DNA of 64,000 nt from Isoptericola sp. AK164. Its GTDB lineage: Bacteria; Actinomycetota; Actinomycetes; Actinomycetales; Cellulomonadaceae. Location: NCBI RefSeq assembly GCF_029643425.1, contig NZ_CP119106.1, positions 1,426,001 to 1,490,000 of the forward strand, in the 5' to 3' direction. Positions 25,185-33,508 of the stretch are shown here, piece by piece (positions within the stretch are counted from its first letter, which is position 1; each line of letters begins with the position of its first letter). The position numbers and the translations under genes were made by a program. The notes under the pieces were generated by a model, which was given only the letters and a program-made list of their open reading frames with translations, did not search any database and had not been told where the DNA came from.

Positions 25185-27446
25185 TCACCCCTCGTGCACG
25201 AGCCCCGCCGGCAGGTCCGCGGCGTGCACGACGACCAGACGCTGGGTGGGGCGCGTCATGGCCACGTAGAGGTCTCCCCAGCCGCCGGCCCCGGCGGCCA
25301 CGGCCGCCGGCTCGACGACCACGACCGCGTCGAACTCGAGCCCCTTGATCTCCCGCGGCGGTGCGACGAGGACCTGGGCGTCCTCGGGGCGCTGCCGGTC
25401 CAGCCGTGCGGCCTCGTCGGCGCCGAGGGCGTCGGCCACCGCGGCGGCGACCGGTGCGCGCAGTCCTGCGACGGCGTCCTCGGGGGCGATGACGGCCACC
25501 CGTCCGGCGCCGTCGGGGTCGACGTGCTCGCGCGCCTCGGCGGCGACGCGGCGTGCGGTCTCGGCGACGAGGTCGTCGGTCGGCGCGACGACGAGGGCGT
25601 CGGCCACGTCGCGGGCGGCCGTGAGCGGGGACACGGGCAGCCCGGCCTCGACCGCGACGCGCTGCGCGGTCGTGGCGACCTCGGCCGGGGTCCGGTAGGA
25701 GACCGTCAGCTCGTGCAGGCGCCAGCCGTCGCGCAGGACCGACCCGAGGGTCTTCTGCCACGAGCGGGACCCGGCCGCGGACGAGGTCTGCGCGACGTCC
25801 CCGACGATCGTCAGGGAGCGGCTGGGCACCCGGCGCACCAGGGTGTGCCACGCCATCGGGCTGAGCTCCTGCGCCTCGTCGACCACGACGTGCCCGTAGG
25901 TCCACGACCGGTCCGACGCCGCGCGCTCCGCCGTCGTCAGGGTGGGTCCGGACTCGGCGAACCGCGCCGCCAGGGTCTCGGCGTCGACCATGCCCTGGCC
26001 CGCGCCGGAGCTCTCCAGCATCTGGCGGGCGTACTCGACCTCGGCCGCGCGGCGTGCCTCGGCGGCCTGGGCCTCGGCCCGCGCGACGGTGTCGTCCTCG
26101 CCGAGCAGCTCGGCCGCCTCGTCGAGGATCGGCACGTCGGACTCGGTCCAGCGGGCGCCGCGGTCGCGGCGCAGCGCGGCCCGCTCGTCCTCCGTCAGCT
26201 CCGGTGCTGCCTCCGCCAGCCGGTGCGGCTTGGCCCACAGGTCGGCCACGAGCCGCTCGGGCGTGATCGGGAACCACGCGAGGTTGATCGCCACCCGCAC
26301 GTCCCGGTCCGAGCGCAGGTCCTCGGTCAGCACCGCGAGGTCGTGCTCGGTCACCTCGCGCTGGGTGCGCTCGCGGTACTGCTCGACCAGCTTGCCGAGC
26401 ATCTCGCGCACGAAGGTCGCGCGCGCCTCGTTGTGCGGCTTGTGCGTGCGGCGGGCGCGCGCCATCGCGTCGCGCACGTCCCGGCGGCGCACGTGCAGCT
26501 CGACACCGTCGATGCGCACCGGCACGTCCTGCGCGGGGACGCGCTCGCGGGCGCGCACGGCCCGCTTGATCGCCGCGCGCCACAGCAGCCGGCCCTTGAT
26601 CTCCGCGGCGGCGGGCGTCTCGACGCCGTCCGCGGTCAGCCCGGGCAGCAGCTCGGCGATGGTGGTGGACACCACGCCCGTCTCGCCGAGGGAGGGCAGC
26701 ACCTGGTCGATGTAGCGCAGGAACGCGCGGCTGGGACCGACGAGCAGCACGCCGGAGCGCTCGAGGAGCCGGCGGTGGGCGTACAGCAGGTAGGCGGCGC
26801 GGTGCAGGGCCACGGCGGTCTTGCCGGTGCCGGGCCCGCCCTGCACGACCACGGCCCCGCCGAGCTCGTCGCGCACGATGCGGTCCTGCTCGCCCTGGAT
26901 CGTCGCCACGATGTCGGACATCCGGCCGGTCCGGCGCCGCGCCAGCGACGCGAGCAGCGCGCCCTCGCCCGACAGCGTGGAGACGTCGAGCCCGTCGTCC
27001 ACGGCGTCGAGGTCCAGGACCTCGTCCTCCAGTCCGGTGACGGTCCGCCCCGTGGTCACGACGTGACGGCGCCGACGCACGCCGTCCGGGTGCCGTGCGG
27101 TGGCGCGGTAGAAGGCCTGGGCGGCGGGCGCGCGCCAGTCGGTGAGCAGCGTGCGGTGCTCGTCGTCGGTCAGGCCGATCCGGCCGATGTACCGCTCCTC
27201 GCCGGTCTCGAGGTCCAGCCGTCCGAAGGCGAGCCGGTCCTCGACGGCGTCCAGGCGGGCCGCCCGGTCCGCGTACATGGTGGCGAAGGCGTCGCGCTCG
27301 CTGCGGTTCTGCGGCGATCCCGACGGCCCCTCGCGCCGGACCACCGCGAGCCGCTCGCGCGCGGTGGCGCGCAGCTCGTCCAGTCGCTCGTAGAGGCGGT
27401 CGACGACCACCTGCTCGCGCGCCAGCTCGTCGTGCCTGCCCGCCAC
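25185..27446 (-). CDS. helD: HelD/UvrD-like superfamily 1 helicase (RNA polymerase recycling factor type)
   Basis: A 753-residue protein from GTG 27446 behind GGGAGG. It begins with a coiled-coil-like arm (ELAREQVVVDRLYERLDELR), as in HelD proteins that reach into RNA polymerase channels. Walker A GGPGTGKT is at 203-210, the Walker B/DEAQ element HVVVDEAQEL near 535, and the C-terminal helicase motifs include LYVAMTRPTQRLVVVH. Relatives in Bacillus and mycobacteria release stalled RNA polymerase, and streptomycete HelR protects against rifampicin. Whether this one does so is inference. It sits upstream of serA with a 43-base gap. Confidence 0.88.
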   Translation of the reverse strand: MAGRHDELAREQVVVDRLYERLDELRATARERLAVVRREGPSGSPQNRSERDAFATMYADRAARLDAVEDRLAFGRLDLETGEERYIGRIGLTDDEHRTLLTDWRAPAAQAFYRATARHPDGVRRRRHVVTTGRTVTGLEDEVLDLDAVDDGLDVSTLSGEGALLASLARRRTGRMSDIVATIQGEQDRIVRDELGGAVVVQGGPGTGKTAVALHRAAYLLYAHRRLLERSGVLLVGPSRAFLRYIDQVLPSLGETGVVSTTIAELLPGLTADGVETPAAAEIKGRLLWRAAIKRAVRARERVPAQDVPVRIDGVELHVRRRDVRDAMARARRTHKPHNEARATFVREMLGKLVEQYRERTQREVTEHDLAVLTEDLRSDRDVRVAINLAWFPITPERLVADLWAKPHRLAEAAPELTEDERAALRRDRGARWTESDVPILDEAAELLGEDDTVARAEAQAAEARRAAEVEYARQMLESSGAGQGMVDAETLAARFAESGPTLTTAERAASDRSWTYGHVVVDEAQELSPMAWHTLVRRVPSRSLTIVGDVAQTSSAAGSRSWQKTLGSVLRDGWRLHELTVSYRTPAEVATTAQRVAVEAGLPVSPLTAARDVADALVVAPTDDLVAETARRVAAEAREHVDPDGAGRVAVIAPEDAVAGLRAPVAAAVADALGADEAARLDRQRPEDAQVLVAPPREIKGLEFDAVVVVEPAAVAAGAGGWGDLYVAMTRPTQRLVVVHAADLPAGLVHEG

Positions 27447-27589
27447 GCGTCCTCCCGGTGCTGCTCGGTGTGCGGCCGACCATCATTCCACGTCCGGGCG
27501 CCCTGTCGTGCGTGCGGTCGGGGTGATGTGCCACGACGCGCCGCCCGCGGCCGGTGACGTGGAGCACACTGGCGCATAGGATCACCCGC

Positions 27590-28906
27590 ATGAGCAGCGG
27601 CGACGGGGGTCACGACGGCGCCGAGCCGGCGGACGGGTCGCCGCCGTGCGTCCTGCTGGTCGAGGACGACGACGGCGACGCGGTGCTCGTCGACGAGCTG
27701 CTCGCCGACGCCGAGATCGACGTCGAGCTGCGCCGTGTCGTCTCGGTCTCCGAGGCCGAGGACGAGGTCGCCACCGGCGCGGTGGACTGTCTCGTGGTCG
27801 ACCTCGGGCTCCCGGACGCCGTCGGTCTGGACGCCGTGCAACGGCTGCGGCGGGCGGGCACCCGGCACGCCGCGCCGCCCGCCCTGGTGGTGCTGACCGG
27901 TCTCGGCAGCGTGGACCGGGGCGTCGAGGCGGTCGCGGCCGGCGCCGACGACTACCTCGTCAAGGGCGAGGTCGGACCGGACCTGCTCGGGCGGTCGTTG
28001 CGGTACGCCCTGCAGCGGCGCCGGTCGGTGGCCCAGGAGCGCGCGCTGTACCGCAGCGAGGTGCGGGCGGCGGAGACCGAGCGGCTCGAGAAGGCGCTGC
28101 TGCCCCGGCCGCTCGTCGAGGACCCCGCGGTCTCGGTGATGGTGGGCTACCTGCCCGGCGGGGAGGGGTTGCTGGGGGGCGACTTCTTCGACACGGTGGA
28201 GACGGCGGACGGCCGGGTGCTCTCGGTCATCGGCGACGTGGCGGGTCACGGGCCGGACGAGGCGGCGCTCGGGGCGACCCTGCGCACGGCGTGGCGGACG
28301 CTGGTGCTCACCGGGACGCCGCCCGAGGAGATCTTCGCGGGGCTGGAGACGGTGCTGCGCACCGAGCGGGCCCGGCCGGAGATCTTCGTGACGCTGTGCC
28401 AGGTGACGATCGCCGCCGACCGGTCCACCGTCGACGTCTGCCTCGCCGGGCACCTGGCGCCCATGCTGCTCACGGGGCCCGTCGGCGCCGTGCGCTGCAC
28501 CGTCGTGCGTCCGGTCGAGCGCGGCCGGGCGCTGGGCGTCCCGGTGCCCGGGGAGTGGCCGACGCAGCGGATCCCCCTCGGCGAGCCCTTCGCCGTGCTG
28601 ACCTACACCGACGGGCTCGTGGAGGCGTCGCTGGCCGCCGAGGATCCTCCCGGTCCCGCGGCGGGCGGACGACGGCGCGGGGCGCTGCGCGTGGGCGTGG
28701 CCGGCCTGGCCGACCTGGTCCAGGACGAGCTGGACACCGACGGGATCGTCGGGATCGTCGAGCGCGTCCTGCGCCGGGTGCGGCGGCTGCACGGCGGCCC
28801 GCTCGTCGACGACGCCGCGATGCTGGTCGTCGGGTGGACCGGTGCCGACGACGTGCCGGGGGAGCGGTCCTCGACCCTGGCCGACTCGGTGGAGTGGGCC
28901 CGATGA
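27590..28906 (+). CDS. Response regulator with PP2C/SpoIIE-type phosphatase output
   Basis: A 438-residue protein from ATG 27590, seven bases after TAGGAT (27577-27582). The receiver domain (about 18-140) has acidic pocket EDDDGD, phospho-acceptor D71 in LVVDLGLPD, T103 and K125. A coiled segment (140-180) leads to a PPM/RsbU-type phosphatase domain (about 190-430) with GGDFFD, IGDVAGHG, YTDGLVE and DDAAML metal-binding motifs. Such proteins usually dephosphorylate anti-sigma-factor antagonists and so control general stress sigma factors. No such partner genes lie nearby. Its stop overlaps the kinase start (ATGA), making one cassette. Confidence 0.9.
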   Translation: MSSGDGGHDGAEPADGSPPCVLLVEDDDGDAVLVDELLADAEIDVELRRVVSVSEAEDEVATGAVDCLVVDLGLPDAVGLDAVQRLRRAGTRHAAPPALVVLTGLGSVDRGVEAVAAGADDYLVKGEVGPDLLGRSLRYALQRRRSVAQERALYRSEVRAAETERLEKALLPRPLVEDPAVSVMVGYLPGGEGLLGGDFFDTVETADGRVLSVIGDVAGHGPDEAALGATLRTAWRTLVLTGTPPEEIFAGLETVLRTERARPEIFVTLCQVTIAADRSTVDVCLAGHLAPMLLTGPVGAVRCTVVRPVERGRALGVPVPGEWPTQRIPLGEPFAVLTYTDGLVEASLAAEDPPGPAAGGRRRGALRVGVAGLADLVQDELDTDGIVGIVERVLRRVRRLHGGPLVDDAAMLVVGWTGADDVPGERSSTLADSVEWAR

Positions 28907-30072
28907 GCGCGTCGAGCTCGGTGCTGGACCGCGTGCGTCGGCTGCTGCGGTGGGCGACCGCCGCTCTCGTCGGCGGCCTCGTGGTCGCGGTGGTCGCCAC
29001 GCTGTTCTCGCTGCAGCTGCTGACCGCGGGGGCGGACGCCGAGGCCATCGACGACGCCAGGGTCTGGAACGAGGTGCTCCTCGCGGTCGTGCTCCTCCTC
29101 GGCGGTGTCGGCGTCGCGGTGGCGTTCGCGGTCTGGCGGGAGGTGCGCGTGGGCCTCACGACGCCGCTGGCCACCCTCGCCGCCGAGGTGCGCGCCGCCA
29201 GCACGGGCGAGCACGACCACGAGATCCCCCTGGTCGGCTCGGGCGAGGTGGCGGCGTTGTCGCGCGACGTCGAGGACATGCGGCGCGAGCTCGTCGCCCA
29301 GGTGGCGGACGCCCGGGCGGCCCACCAGGAGGTCGAGGACGCCCACGTGCGCCTGCGGCAGCAGGCCGCCGAGCTGGAACGGTCGAACCGTGACCTGGAG
29401 CAGTTCGCCTACGTCGCCTCCCACGACCTGCAGGAGCCGCTGCGCAAGGTGGCCAGCTTCACCCAGCTGCTGCAGAAGCGCTACGGCGACCAGCTCGACG
29501 ACCGCGCCGACCAGTACATCGCCTTCGCCGTGGACGGCGCCCACCGCATGCAGCGGCTCATCCAGGACCTGCTGAGCTTCTCCCGGGTCGGCCGGTCGGG
29601 GGAGAAGCGGGAGCGGGTGGACCTGGCGGACGCCCTGGACCACGTCCTGGCCGACCTGTCCGAGCGCATCGCGGACAAGGGGGCCGAGGTGACCACCGAC
29701 CCGCTGCCGGTGGTGGAGGGCGAGCGGGGACCGCTGACCATGCTGCTGCGCAACGTGGTGGGCAACGCCCTGAAGTTCTCCCACCCGGACCGGCCGCCCC
29801 GGGTGCACCTGTCGGCCCGTCGGGTCGCCGGACCGGAGGGCGACGAGTGGGAGCTGACCTGCGCGGACAACGGGATCGGCATCGACCCGCAGTACGCCGA
29901 CCGGGTCTTCGTGATCTTCCAGCGGCTGCACCCCAAGGAGGTGTACAGCGGCACCGGCATCGGCCTGGCCCTCGTCAAGAGGGTCGTGGAGCACCACGGC
30001 GGCCGGGTGCGGATCGACACCGGCGTCACCGAGGGGACGACGATCCGCTGGACCCTGCCGGCGTCCGACTAG
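28903..30072 (+). CDS. Membrane sensor histidine kinase
   Basis: A 389-residue kinase from ATG 28903. Two membrane spans (about 17-41 and 58-78) enclose a short outer loop of about 16 residues, too small for a ligand-binding domain. A HAMP-like region (79-135), a coiled coil (135-168), the HisKA domain with H174 in [10 protein letters not shown], and an HATPase domain with N284/N288, DNGIG (322-326) and GTGIGL (350-355) follow. The [10 protein letters not shown]-box is typical of phytochrome-like kinases. The signal may be membrane state or come through the coiled coil. It is flanked by two receivers. Confidence 0.92.
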   Translation: MSASSSVLDRVRRLLRWATAALVGGLVVAVVATLFSLQLLTAGADAEAIDDARVWNEVLLAVVLLLGGVGVAVAFAVWREVRVGLTTPLATLAAEVRAASTGEHDHEIPLVGSGEVAALSRDVEDMRRELVAQVADARAAHQEVEDAHVRLRQQAAELERSNRDLEQFAYVASHDLQEPLRKVASFTQLLQKRYGDQLDDRADQYIAFAVDGAHRMQRLIQDLLSFSRVGRSGEKRERVDLADALDHVLADLSERIADKGAEVTTDPLPVVEGERGPLTMLLRNVVGNALKFSHPDRPPRVHLSARRVAGPEGDEWELTCADNGIGIDPQYADRVFVIFQRLHPKEVYSGTGIGLALVKRVVEHHGGRVRIDTGVTEGTTIRWTLPASD

Positions 30073-30082
30073 GGTGTCGTCC

Positions 30083-30523
30083 ATGACGGATCAGCAGGTC
30101 GGAATCGAGGTCCTCCTGGTCGAGGACGACCCGGGTGACGTGCTCATGACCCGGGAGGCCTTCGCCGAGCACAAGGTCGCCAACCGCCTCTGGGTGGTGT
30201 CCGACGGCGTCAGCGCGCTGCAGTTCCTGCGCAAGGAGGGGGAGCACGCCGAGGCGCCCACCCCCGACCTGGTCCTGCTGGACCTGAACCTGCCGCGCAT
30301 GGACGGCCGCGAGGTGCTGGCCGAGGTCAAGCAGGACGCGGCGCTGCGGCACATCCCCGTGGTCGTCCTGACCACGTCGGAGGCGGAGGAGGACGTCCTG
30401 CGCTCCTACAGCCTGCACGCCAACGCGTACGTGACGAAGCCGGTCGACTTCGAGCGCTTCATCGACGTCGTGCAGCAGATCGACGAGTTCTTCGTCTCGG
30501 TCGTGCGCCTGCCGCAGCGCTGA
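30083..30523 (+). CDS. Single-domain response regulator (Rcp1/CheY type)
   Basis: A 146-residue receiver without an output domain, from ATG 30083. The pocket is EDD at 14-16, the phospho-acceptor D67 in [13 protein letters not shown], then T97/T98 and K119. It resembles the Rcp1-like receivers paired with phytochrome-type kinases. A TAGGGT hexamer (30070-30075) overlaps the kinase stop codon and lies seven bases upstream, so it may also be made from its own leaderless transcript. It probably acts as a phosphate shuttle or sink between the kinase and another partner. Confidence 0.92.
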   Translation: MTDQQVGIEVLLVEDDPGDVLMTREAFAEHKVANRLWVVSDGVSALQFLRKEGEHAEAPTPDLVLLDLNLPRMDGREVLAEVKQDAALRHIPVVVLTTSEAEEDVLRSYSLHANAYVTKPVDFERFIDVVQQIDEFFVSVVRLPQR

Positions 30524-30573
30524 GCGTCCCGGCCGGGATGATCTGACCGCCGCCGTCGGTTGTGGCCCGCGAG

Positions 30574-30589
30574 GGGTGCGACCGCACCC
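30574..30589. promoter_or_regulatory. 16-bp palindrome upstream of the PAC2 gene
   Basis: GGGTGCG-AC-CGCACCC lies 24 bases before the PAC2 start, close to where a TSS would fall. It could be an operator or a leader hairpin. Confidence 0.35.
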
Positions 30590-30613
30590 GGCAGCTGGTG
30601 CGAAGGAGGAACG

Positions 30614-31546
30614 GTGCAGGACCCGCAGAGCATCTACGAGGTGGATCACGACGCGGTGGAGCGCACCCTGGGGACGTCCGAGGACGGCGGGCCCGCGTCG
30701 GCGCCCGTGCTCGTGCACGCCGTGCGGGGCTTCGTCGACGCCGGCGCCGCCGGTGAGCTGGCGGCGGAGCACCTGCTGGAGCGGTTCACGGCGACCCGGC
30801 TGGTCACCTTCGACGTCGACCGGCTCGTCGACTACCGCTCGCGACGGCCTCCCATGACGTTCGACGCGGACCGGTGGGCCGGCTACGACGCCCCCGAGCT
30901 CGTCGTCGACCACCTGGTCGACGACGAGGGCACGGGCTTCCTGCTGCTGCACGGCGTGGAGCCGGACCTGCAGTGGGAGCGCGCCGCGGCGGCGGTGCGC
31001 GGGATCGTCGACGAGCTGGGCGTCTCCCTGACCGTCGGCCTGCACGGCATCCCGATGGCGGTGCCGCACACGCGCCCGCTCACGCTGACGGTGCACGGGA
31101 CCCGCGAGGGTCTGGTCGACGACCACGCCTCCTACTTCGGCCGGGTCCAGGTGCCGGGGTCCTGGGAGGCCCTGCTCGAGTACCGGCTCGGGGAGACCGA
31201 GCACGACGCCATGGGGTTCGCGGTGCACGTGCCGCACTACCTGGGGCAGTCGCGCTACGTGCCGGCGGCCGTGGTGGCCCTGCAGCAGCTCGAGAAGGCG
31301 ACGGGGCTCGCCCTGGCCACGGGCGGGCTCGACGAGGCCGCCGGGCAGGCCCGTGTGGAGGTGGCCGAGCTGGTCGCCGACAACGAGGAGGTCGCCACGG
31401 TCGTGCACCAGCTCGAGGAGCAGTACGACGCCTTCGCCCGGTCGGTGGGGCGCACGAACCTGCTCGCGGAGGACTCCGCGCTGCCCACGGCCGACGAGCT
31501 GGGCGCCGAGTTCGAACGGTTCCTCGCCGAGCGCGGGGACGAGTAG
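30614..31546 (+). CDS. PAC2 family protein
   Basis: A 310-residue protein from GTG 30614 with a strong GAAGGAGGA ribosome site four bases upstream. The PAC2 domain covers about 25-240: APVLVHAVRGFVDAGAAGEL, the LVTFDVDRLVDYRSRRP segment and GTGFLLLHGVEPDLQWE. A C-terminal helical region (about 245-310) ends in acidic residues. PAC2 proteins relate to eukaryotic proteasome assembly chaperones and occur in most actinobacteria, including ones without a proteasome; function unproven. No proteasome genes are in this window. Confidence 0.88.
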   Translation: MQDPQSIYEVDHDAVERTLGTSEDGGPASAPVLVHAVRGFVDAGAAGELAAEHLLERFTATRLVTFDVDRLVDYRSRRPPMTFDADRWAGYDAPELVVDHLVDDEGTGFLLLHGVEPDLQWERAAAAVRGIVDELGVSLTVGLHGIPMAVPHTRPLTLTVHGTREGLVDDHASYFGRVQVPGSWEALLEYRLGETEHDAMGFAVHVPHYLGQSRYVPAAVVALQQLEKATGLALATGGLDEAAGQARVEVAELVADNEEVATVVHQLEEQYDAFARSVGRTNLLAEDSALPTADELGAEFERFLAERGDE

Positions 31547-31692
31547 CACGGGGCGGCGTGGGTCGATGAATCATGATGTTTCGCCTGGGTGACACCTGGC
31601 GGTCATGGGGCACGATTCCGTGCAAACCGACGTGATCCGTGCCACACTGACCGGCGTCGCATCGGCGTAGCAGCGCACGAACCGGCGTCGGC

Positions 31693-31739
31693 GTCCGGTG
31701 CGGCGGCGGGTGCCCGTCCGGGGCGCCCGTGCACCGGAC
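31693..31739 (+). ncRNA. Structured 5' leader hairpin just before the cspA ribosome site
   Basis: The 212 bases between the PAC2 gene and cspA hold no gene. GTCCGGTGC (31693-31701) pairs perfectly with GCACCGGAC (31731-31739), and inside it GGGTGCC pairs with GGCGCCC (one G-U), giving a long nested stem that ends one base before the GAAGG ribosome site. Cold-shock genes in other bacteria have temperature-responsive leaders, so a thermosensing role is plausible but inferred. Confidence 0.45.
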
Positions 31740-31758
31740 GGAAGGTCGAAGGATCAGC

Positions 31759-31962
31759 ATGGCGCAGGGTTCCGTGAAGTGGTTCAACGCTGAGAAGGGC
31801 TACGGGTTCATCGCCCAGGACGGCGGCGGTGCCGACGTCTTCGTGCACTACTCGGCGATCCAGACGCAGGGGTACCGCACCCTGGACGAGGCCCAGCGGG
31901 TCGAGTTCGAGATCACCCAGGGTCCGAAGGGCCCGCAGGCGGAGCAGGTCGTCCCTCTCTGA
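31759..31962 (+). CDS. cspA: Cold-shock protein (CspA family)
   Basis: A 67-residue single cold-shock domain from ATG 31759 ([20 protein letters not shown]). The RNA-binding motifs RNP1 (KGYGFIA, 13-19) and RNP2 (VFVHYSAI) are intact. It binds single-stranded RNA and melts structure at low temperature. It has a long structured leader and is closed by a very strong hairpin (31978-32012), so it appears to be a monocistronic, highly expressed message. A CATACT-like promoter is not obvious; the start of transcription is uncertain. Confidence 0.96.
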   Translation: MAQGSVKWFNAEKGYGFIAQDGGGADVFVHYSAIQTQGYRTLDEAQRVEFEITQGPKGPQAEQVVPL

Positions 31963-31977
31963 GGCGAACCGCACCAG

Positions 31978-32012
31978 CGCAGGCCGTCTCCCGCGTCGGG
32001 AGGCGGCCTGCG
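31978..32012. terminator. Strong 15-bp hairpin after cspA
   Basis: CGCAGGCCGTCTCCC (31978-31992) pairs with GGGAGGCGGCCTGCG (31998-32012), with one G-T wobble and a five-base loop GCGTC, followed by TCGTT. It lies between convergent cspA and the spermidine-synthase-like gene and can end both. Confidence 0.8.
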
Positions 32013-32065
32013 TCGTTCCCGGGCGCCGCTCGCCGCCCGTCCGGTCGGACGTTCGCCCCGGGGGC

Positions 32066-32971
32066 TCAGGGCAGCGGCGCGGCCCCCGCGACGAACCGGG
32101 ACAGCTCCGCTCCGGCGAGGACGTGGGCGGGGACGGCCAGCGACCGCAGCGCGCGCCCGAGGTCGGCGGCCCGCACGTCGAGCGACCCCGGTGCGTCCGG
32201 CGCGGCGTCCGGCGCGGCGTCCTGCTCCGGCGAGGTCACGGCGACGATCGTCACGTTGCCGTACCGGCGCCCCTTGAGGATCGCCGGCTCGGCGACCAGG
32301 GCGAGCCGGCCCTGACCGATCGGGTCGTCCCCGAGCGCGTCCGCGACGGACGCCACCTCGCGCCGGGCCGTCGTCAGGGGTGGCCGGTCGGCGCAGTTGG
32401 CCAGCAGCAGCCCGCCCGGTCGCAGCGCCCGGACGCACGCGTCCGCGAACGCCCTGCCGACCAGGTGCTCCGGGGTGGTGTCGCCGTCGAAGACGTCGCG
32501 GACCACCACGTCGGCCAGGCCGGGCGTGAGGCCGGACAGCGCGCGGCCGGCGTCGTCGGCGCGCAGGCGCAGGGCGGGGGAGCGGGGCAGGTCGAACCAG
32601 TCGCGCACCAGCCGCAGGAGCTCGGCGTCGATGTCCACGCCGATCTGCCGCGACCCGGGCCGCGTGTGCTCGACGTACCGGGGCAGGGCGCAGCCGGCCG
32701 CTCCGAGATGGACGGCCCGCACCGGTCCGGCGGGCAGCGCGTCGACGACGGCGGCCATCTGCTGCAGGTACTCGAAGGCGAGGAAGCCGGGGTCGGCCAG
32801 GTCCAGGCAGGAGCTCGGCACGCCGTTGACGTGCAGGGTCAGGCGCTGCGGGTCCTCCGGGTCGACCTCGACGCGCGCCGTGCCGGTGTCGATCGGCACC
32901 TCCTCCCGGGGCAGTGTCGGTGCCTCGCGGGAGGATCGGTCGCGACGGGCGCGGCGGGAGCGTCTGGCCAT
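32066..32971 (-). CDS. Spermidine synthase-like (PABS fold) protein
   Basis: A 301-residue Rossmann protein from ATG 32971 (MARRSRRARRDRSS); ATG 32980 is a close alternative. After a basic N terminus, the fold shows VHLGAAGCALPRYVEHTRPG at the nucleotide site, VDIDAELLRLVRDWFDLP, and VVRDVFDGDTTPEHLVG where spermidine synthases place the catalytic aspartate. GRRYGNVTIVAV follows near the C terminus. The glycine-rich motif is degenerate (GAAGCALP), and there is no polyamine gene nearby, so true aminopropyltransferase activity is doubtful; many actinobacterial proteins of this kind are of unknown function. Confidence 0.8.
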   Translation of the reverse strand: MARRSRRARRDRSSREAPTLPREEVPIDTGTARVEVDPEDPQRLTLHVNGVPSSCLDLADPGFLAFEYLQQMAAVVDALPAGPVRAVHLGAAGCALPRYVEHTRPGSRQIGVDIDAELLRLVRDWFDLPRSPALRLRADDAGRALSGLTPGLADVVVRDVFDGDTTPEHLVGRAFADACVRALRPGGLLLANCADRPPLTTARREVASVADALGDDPIGQGRLALVAEPAILKGRRYGNVTIVAVTSPEQDAAPDAAPDAPGSLDVRAADLGRALRSLAVPAHVLAGAELSRFVAGAAPLP

Positions 32972-32999
32972 GGCCGACATTCTCTCGCGACCCGGGATG

Positions 33000-33025
33000 T
33001 TGACAGGAGTCGAACAGGTGTTCGA
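33000..33025 (+). promoter_or_regulatory. SOS promoter of the HEPN-dinB pair
   Basis: A consensus -35 TTGACA (33000-33005) is followed by a LexA box TCGAACAGGTGTTCGA (33010-33025), both arms matching consensus exactly. The -10 would lie just after the box (33024-33029, GACGAT) and is weak. The operator sits between the promoter elements, as expected for tight repression. Confidence 0.85.
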
Positions 33026-33070
33026 CGATGAGGGTGCGGGGCGAACCCGCCCGGGGTCAGGAGGTCTGTG

Positions 33071-33508
33071 ATGTCCGCACGTGACGGAGTCCCGGCGCCG
33101 GAGCGCGTCCAGCAGCTGCTCGCCCGCGCCGACGCCGAGCTCGCGGCCGCCGTGGAGGCGCACGACGCCGGCGACCGTTTCGTGCATGCCCACCTCGCCG
33201 CGCTGCGTGCTGCGGCCGCCGTCGTGGCCTGGCACGGGGACGCACCGCGCAGGGGTCGTGCACGGCCCGTGTGGGAGCTGCTGAGCGGGGTCGAGCCCGA
33301 GCTGGCCGCGTGGAGCGTCTACTTCGCCTCGGGGGCGCGGCTGCGTGCCGTGGTCGACTCCGGCCACGGGGACGAGGTGCCGGCTCGTCGCGCCGACGAG
33401 CTGCTGGCCTGCGCCGAGGACTTCCGCGACGAGGTCGGTCTCCGGCTCGACCCGCAGGCCGGCTTCACGCTCACCGGCGTGCACGGGCCGTCGACGGCGG
33501 CGTCATGA
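33071..33508 (+). CDS. SAV_6107-type HEPN domain protein
   Basis: A 145-residue, mostly helical protein from ATG 33071 with AGGAGG seven bases upstream. It contains repeated alanine-rich helices (VQQLLARADAELAAAVEAHD, then HLAALRAAAAVVAWHG) and a C-terminal FRDEVGLRLD segment, consistent with the SAV_6107 HEPN family found beside dinB in actinobacteria. I do not see the RNase-type R-x4-6-H motif of toxin HEPN proteins, so a nuclease role is not supported. It is coupled to dinB by a four-base ATGA overlap and shares the LexA box, suggesting a helper of translesion synthesis. Confidence 0.78.
   Translation: MSARDGVPAPERVQQLLARADAELAAAVEAHDAGDRFVHAHLAALRAAAAVVAWHGDAPRRGRARPVWELLSGVEPELAAWSVYFASGARLRAVVDSGHGDEVPARRADELLACAEDFRDEVGLRLDPQAGFTLTGVHGPSTAAS

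Noticed and set aside
32066-32971. Use of the LexA box at 33010 by the spermidine-synthase-like gene
   Set aside because: The TTGACA -35 and the box are oriented and spaced for the plus-strand HEPN gene. Shared control is possible but has no positive support.
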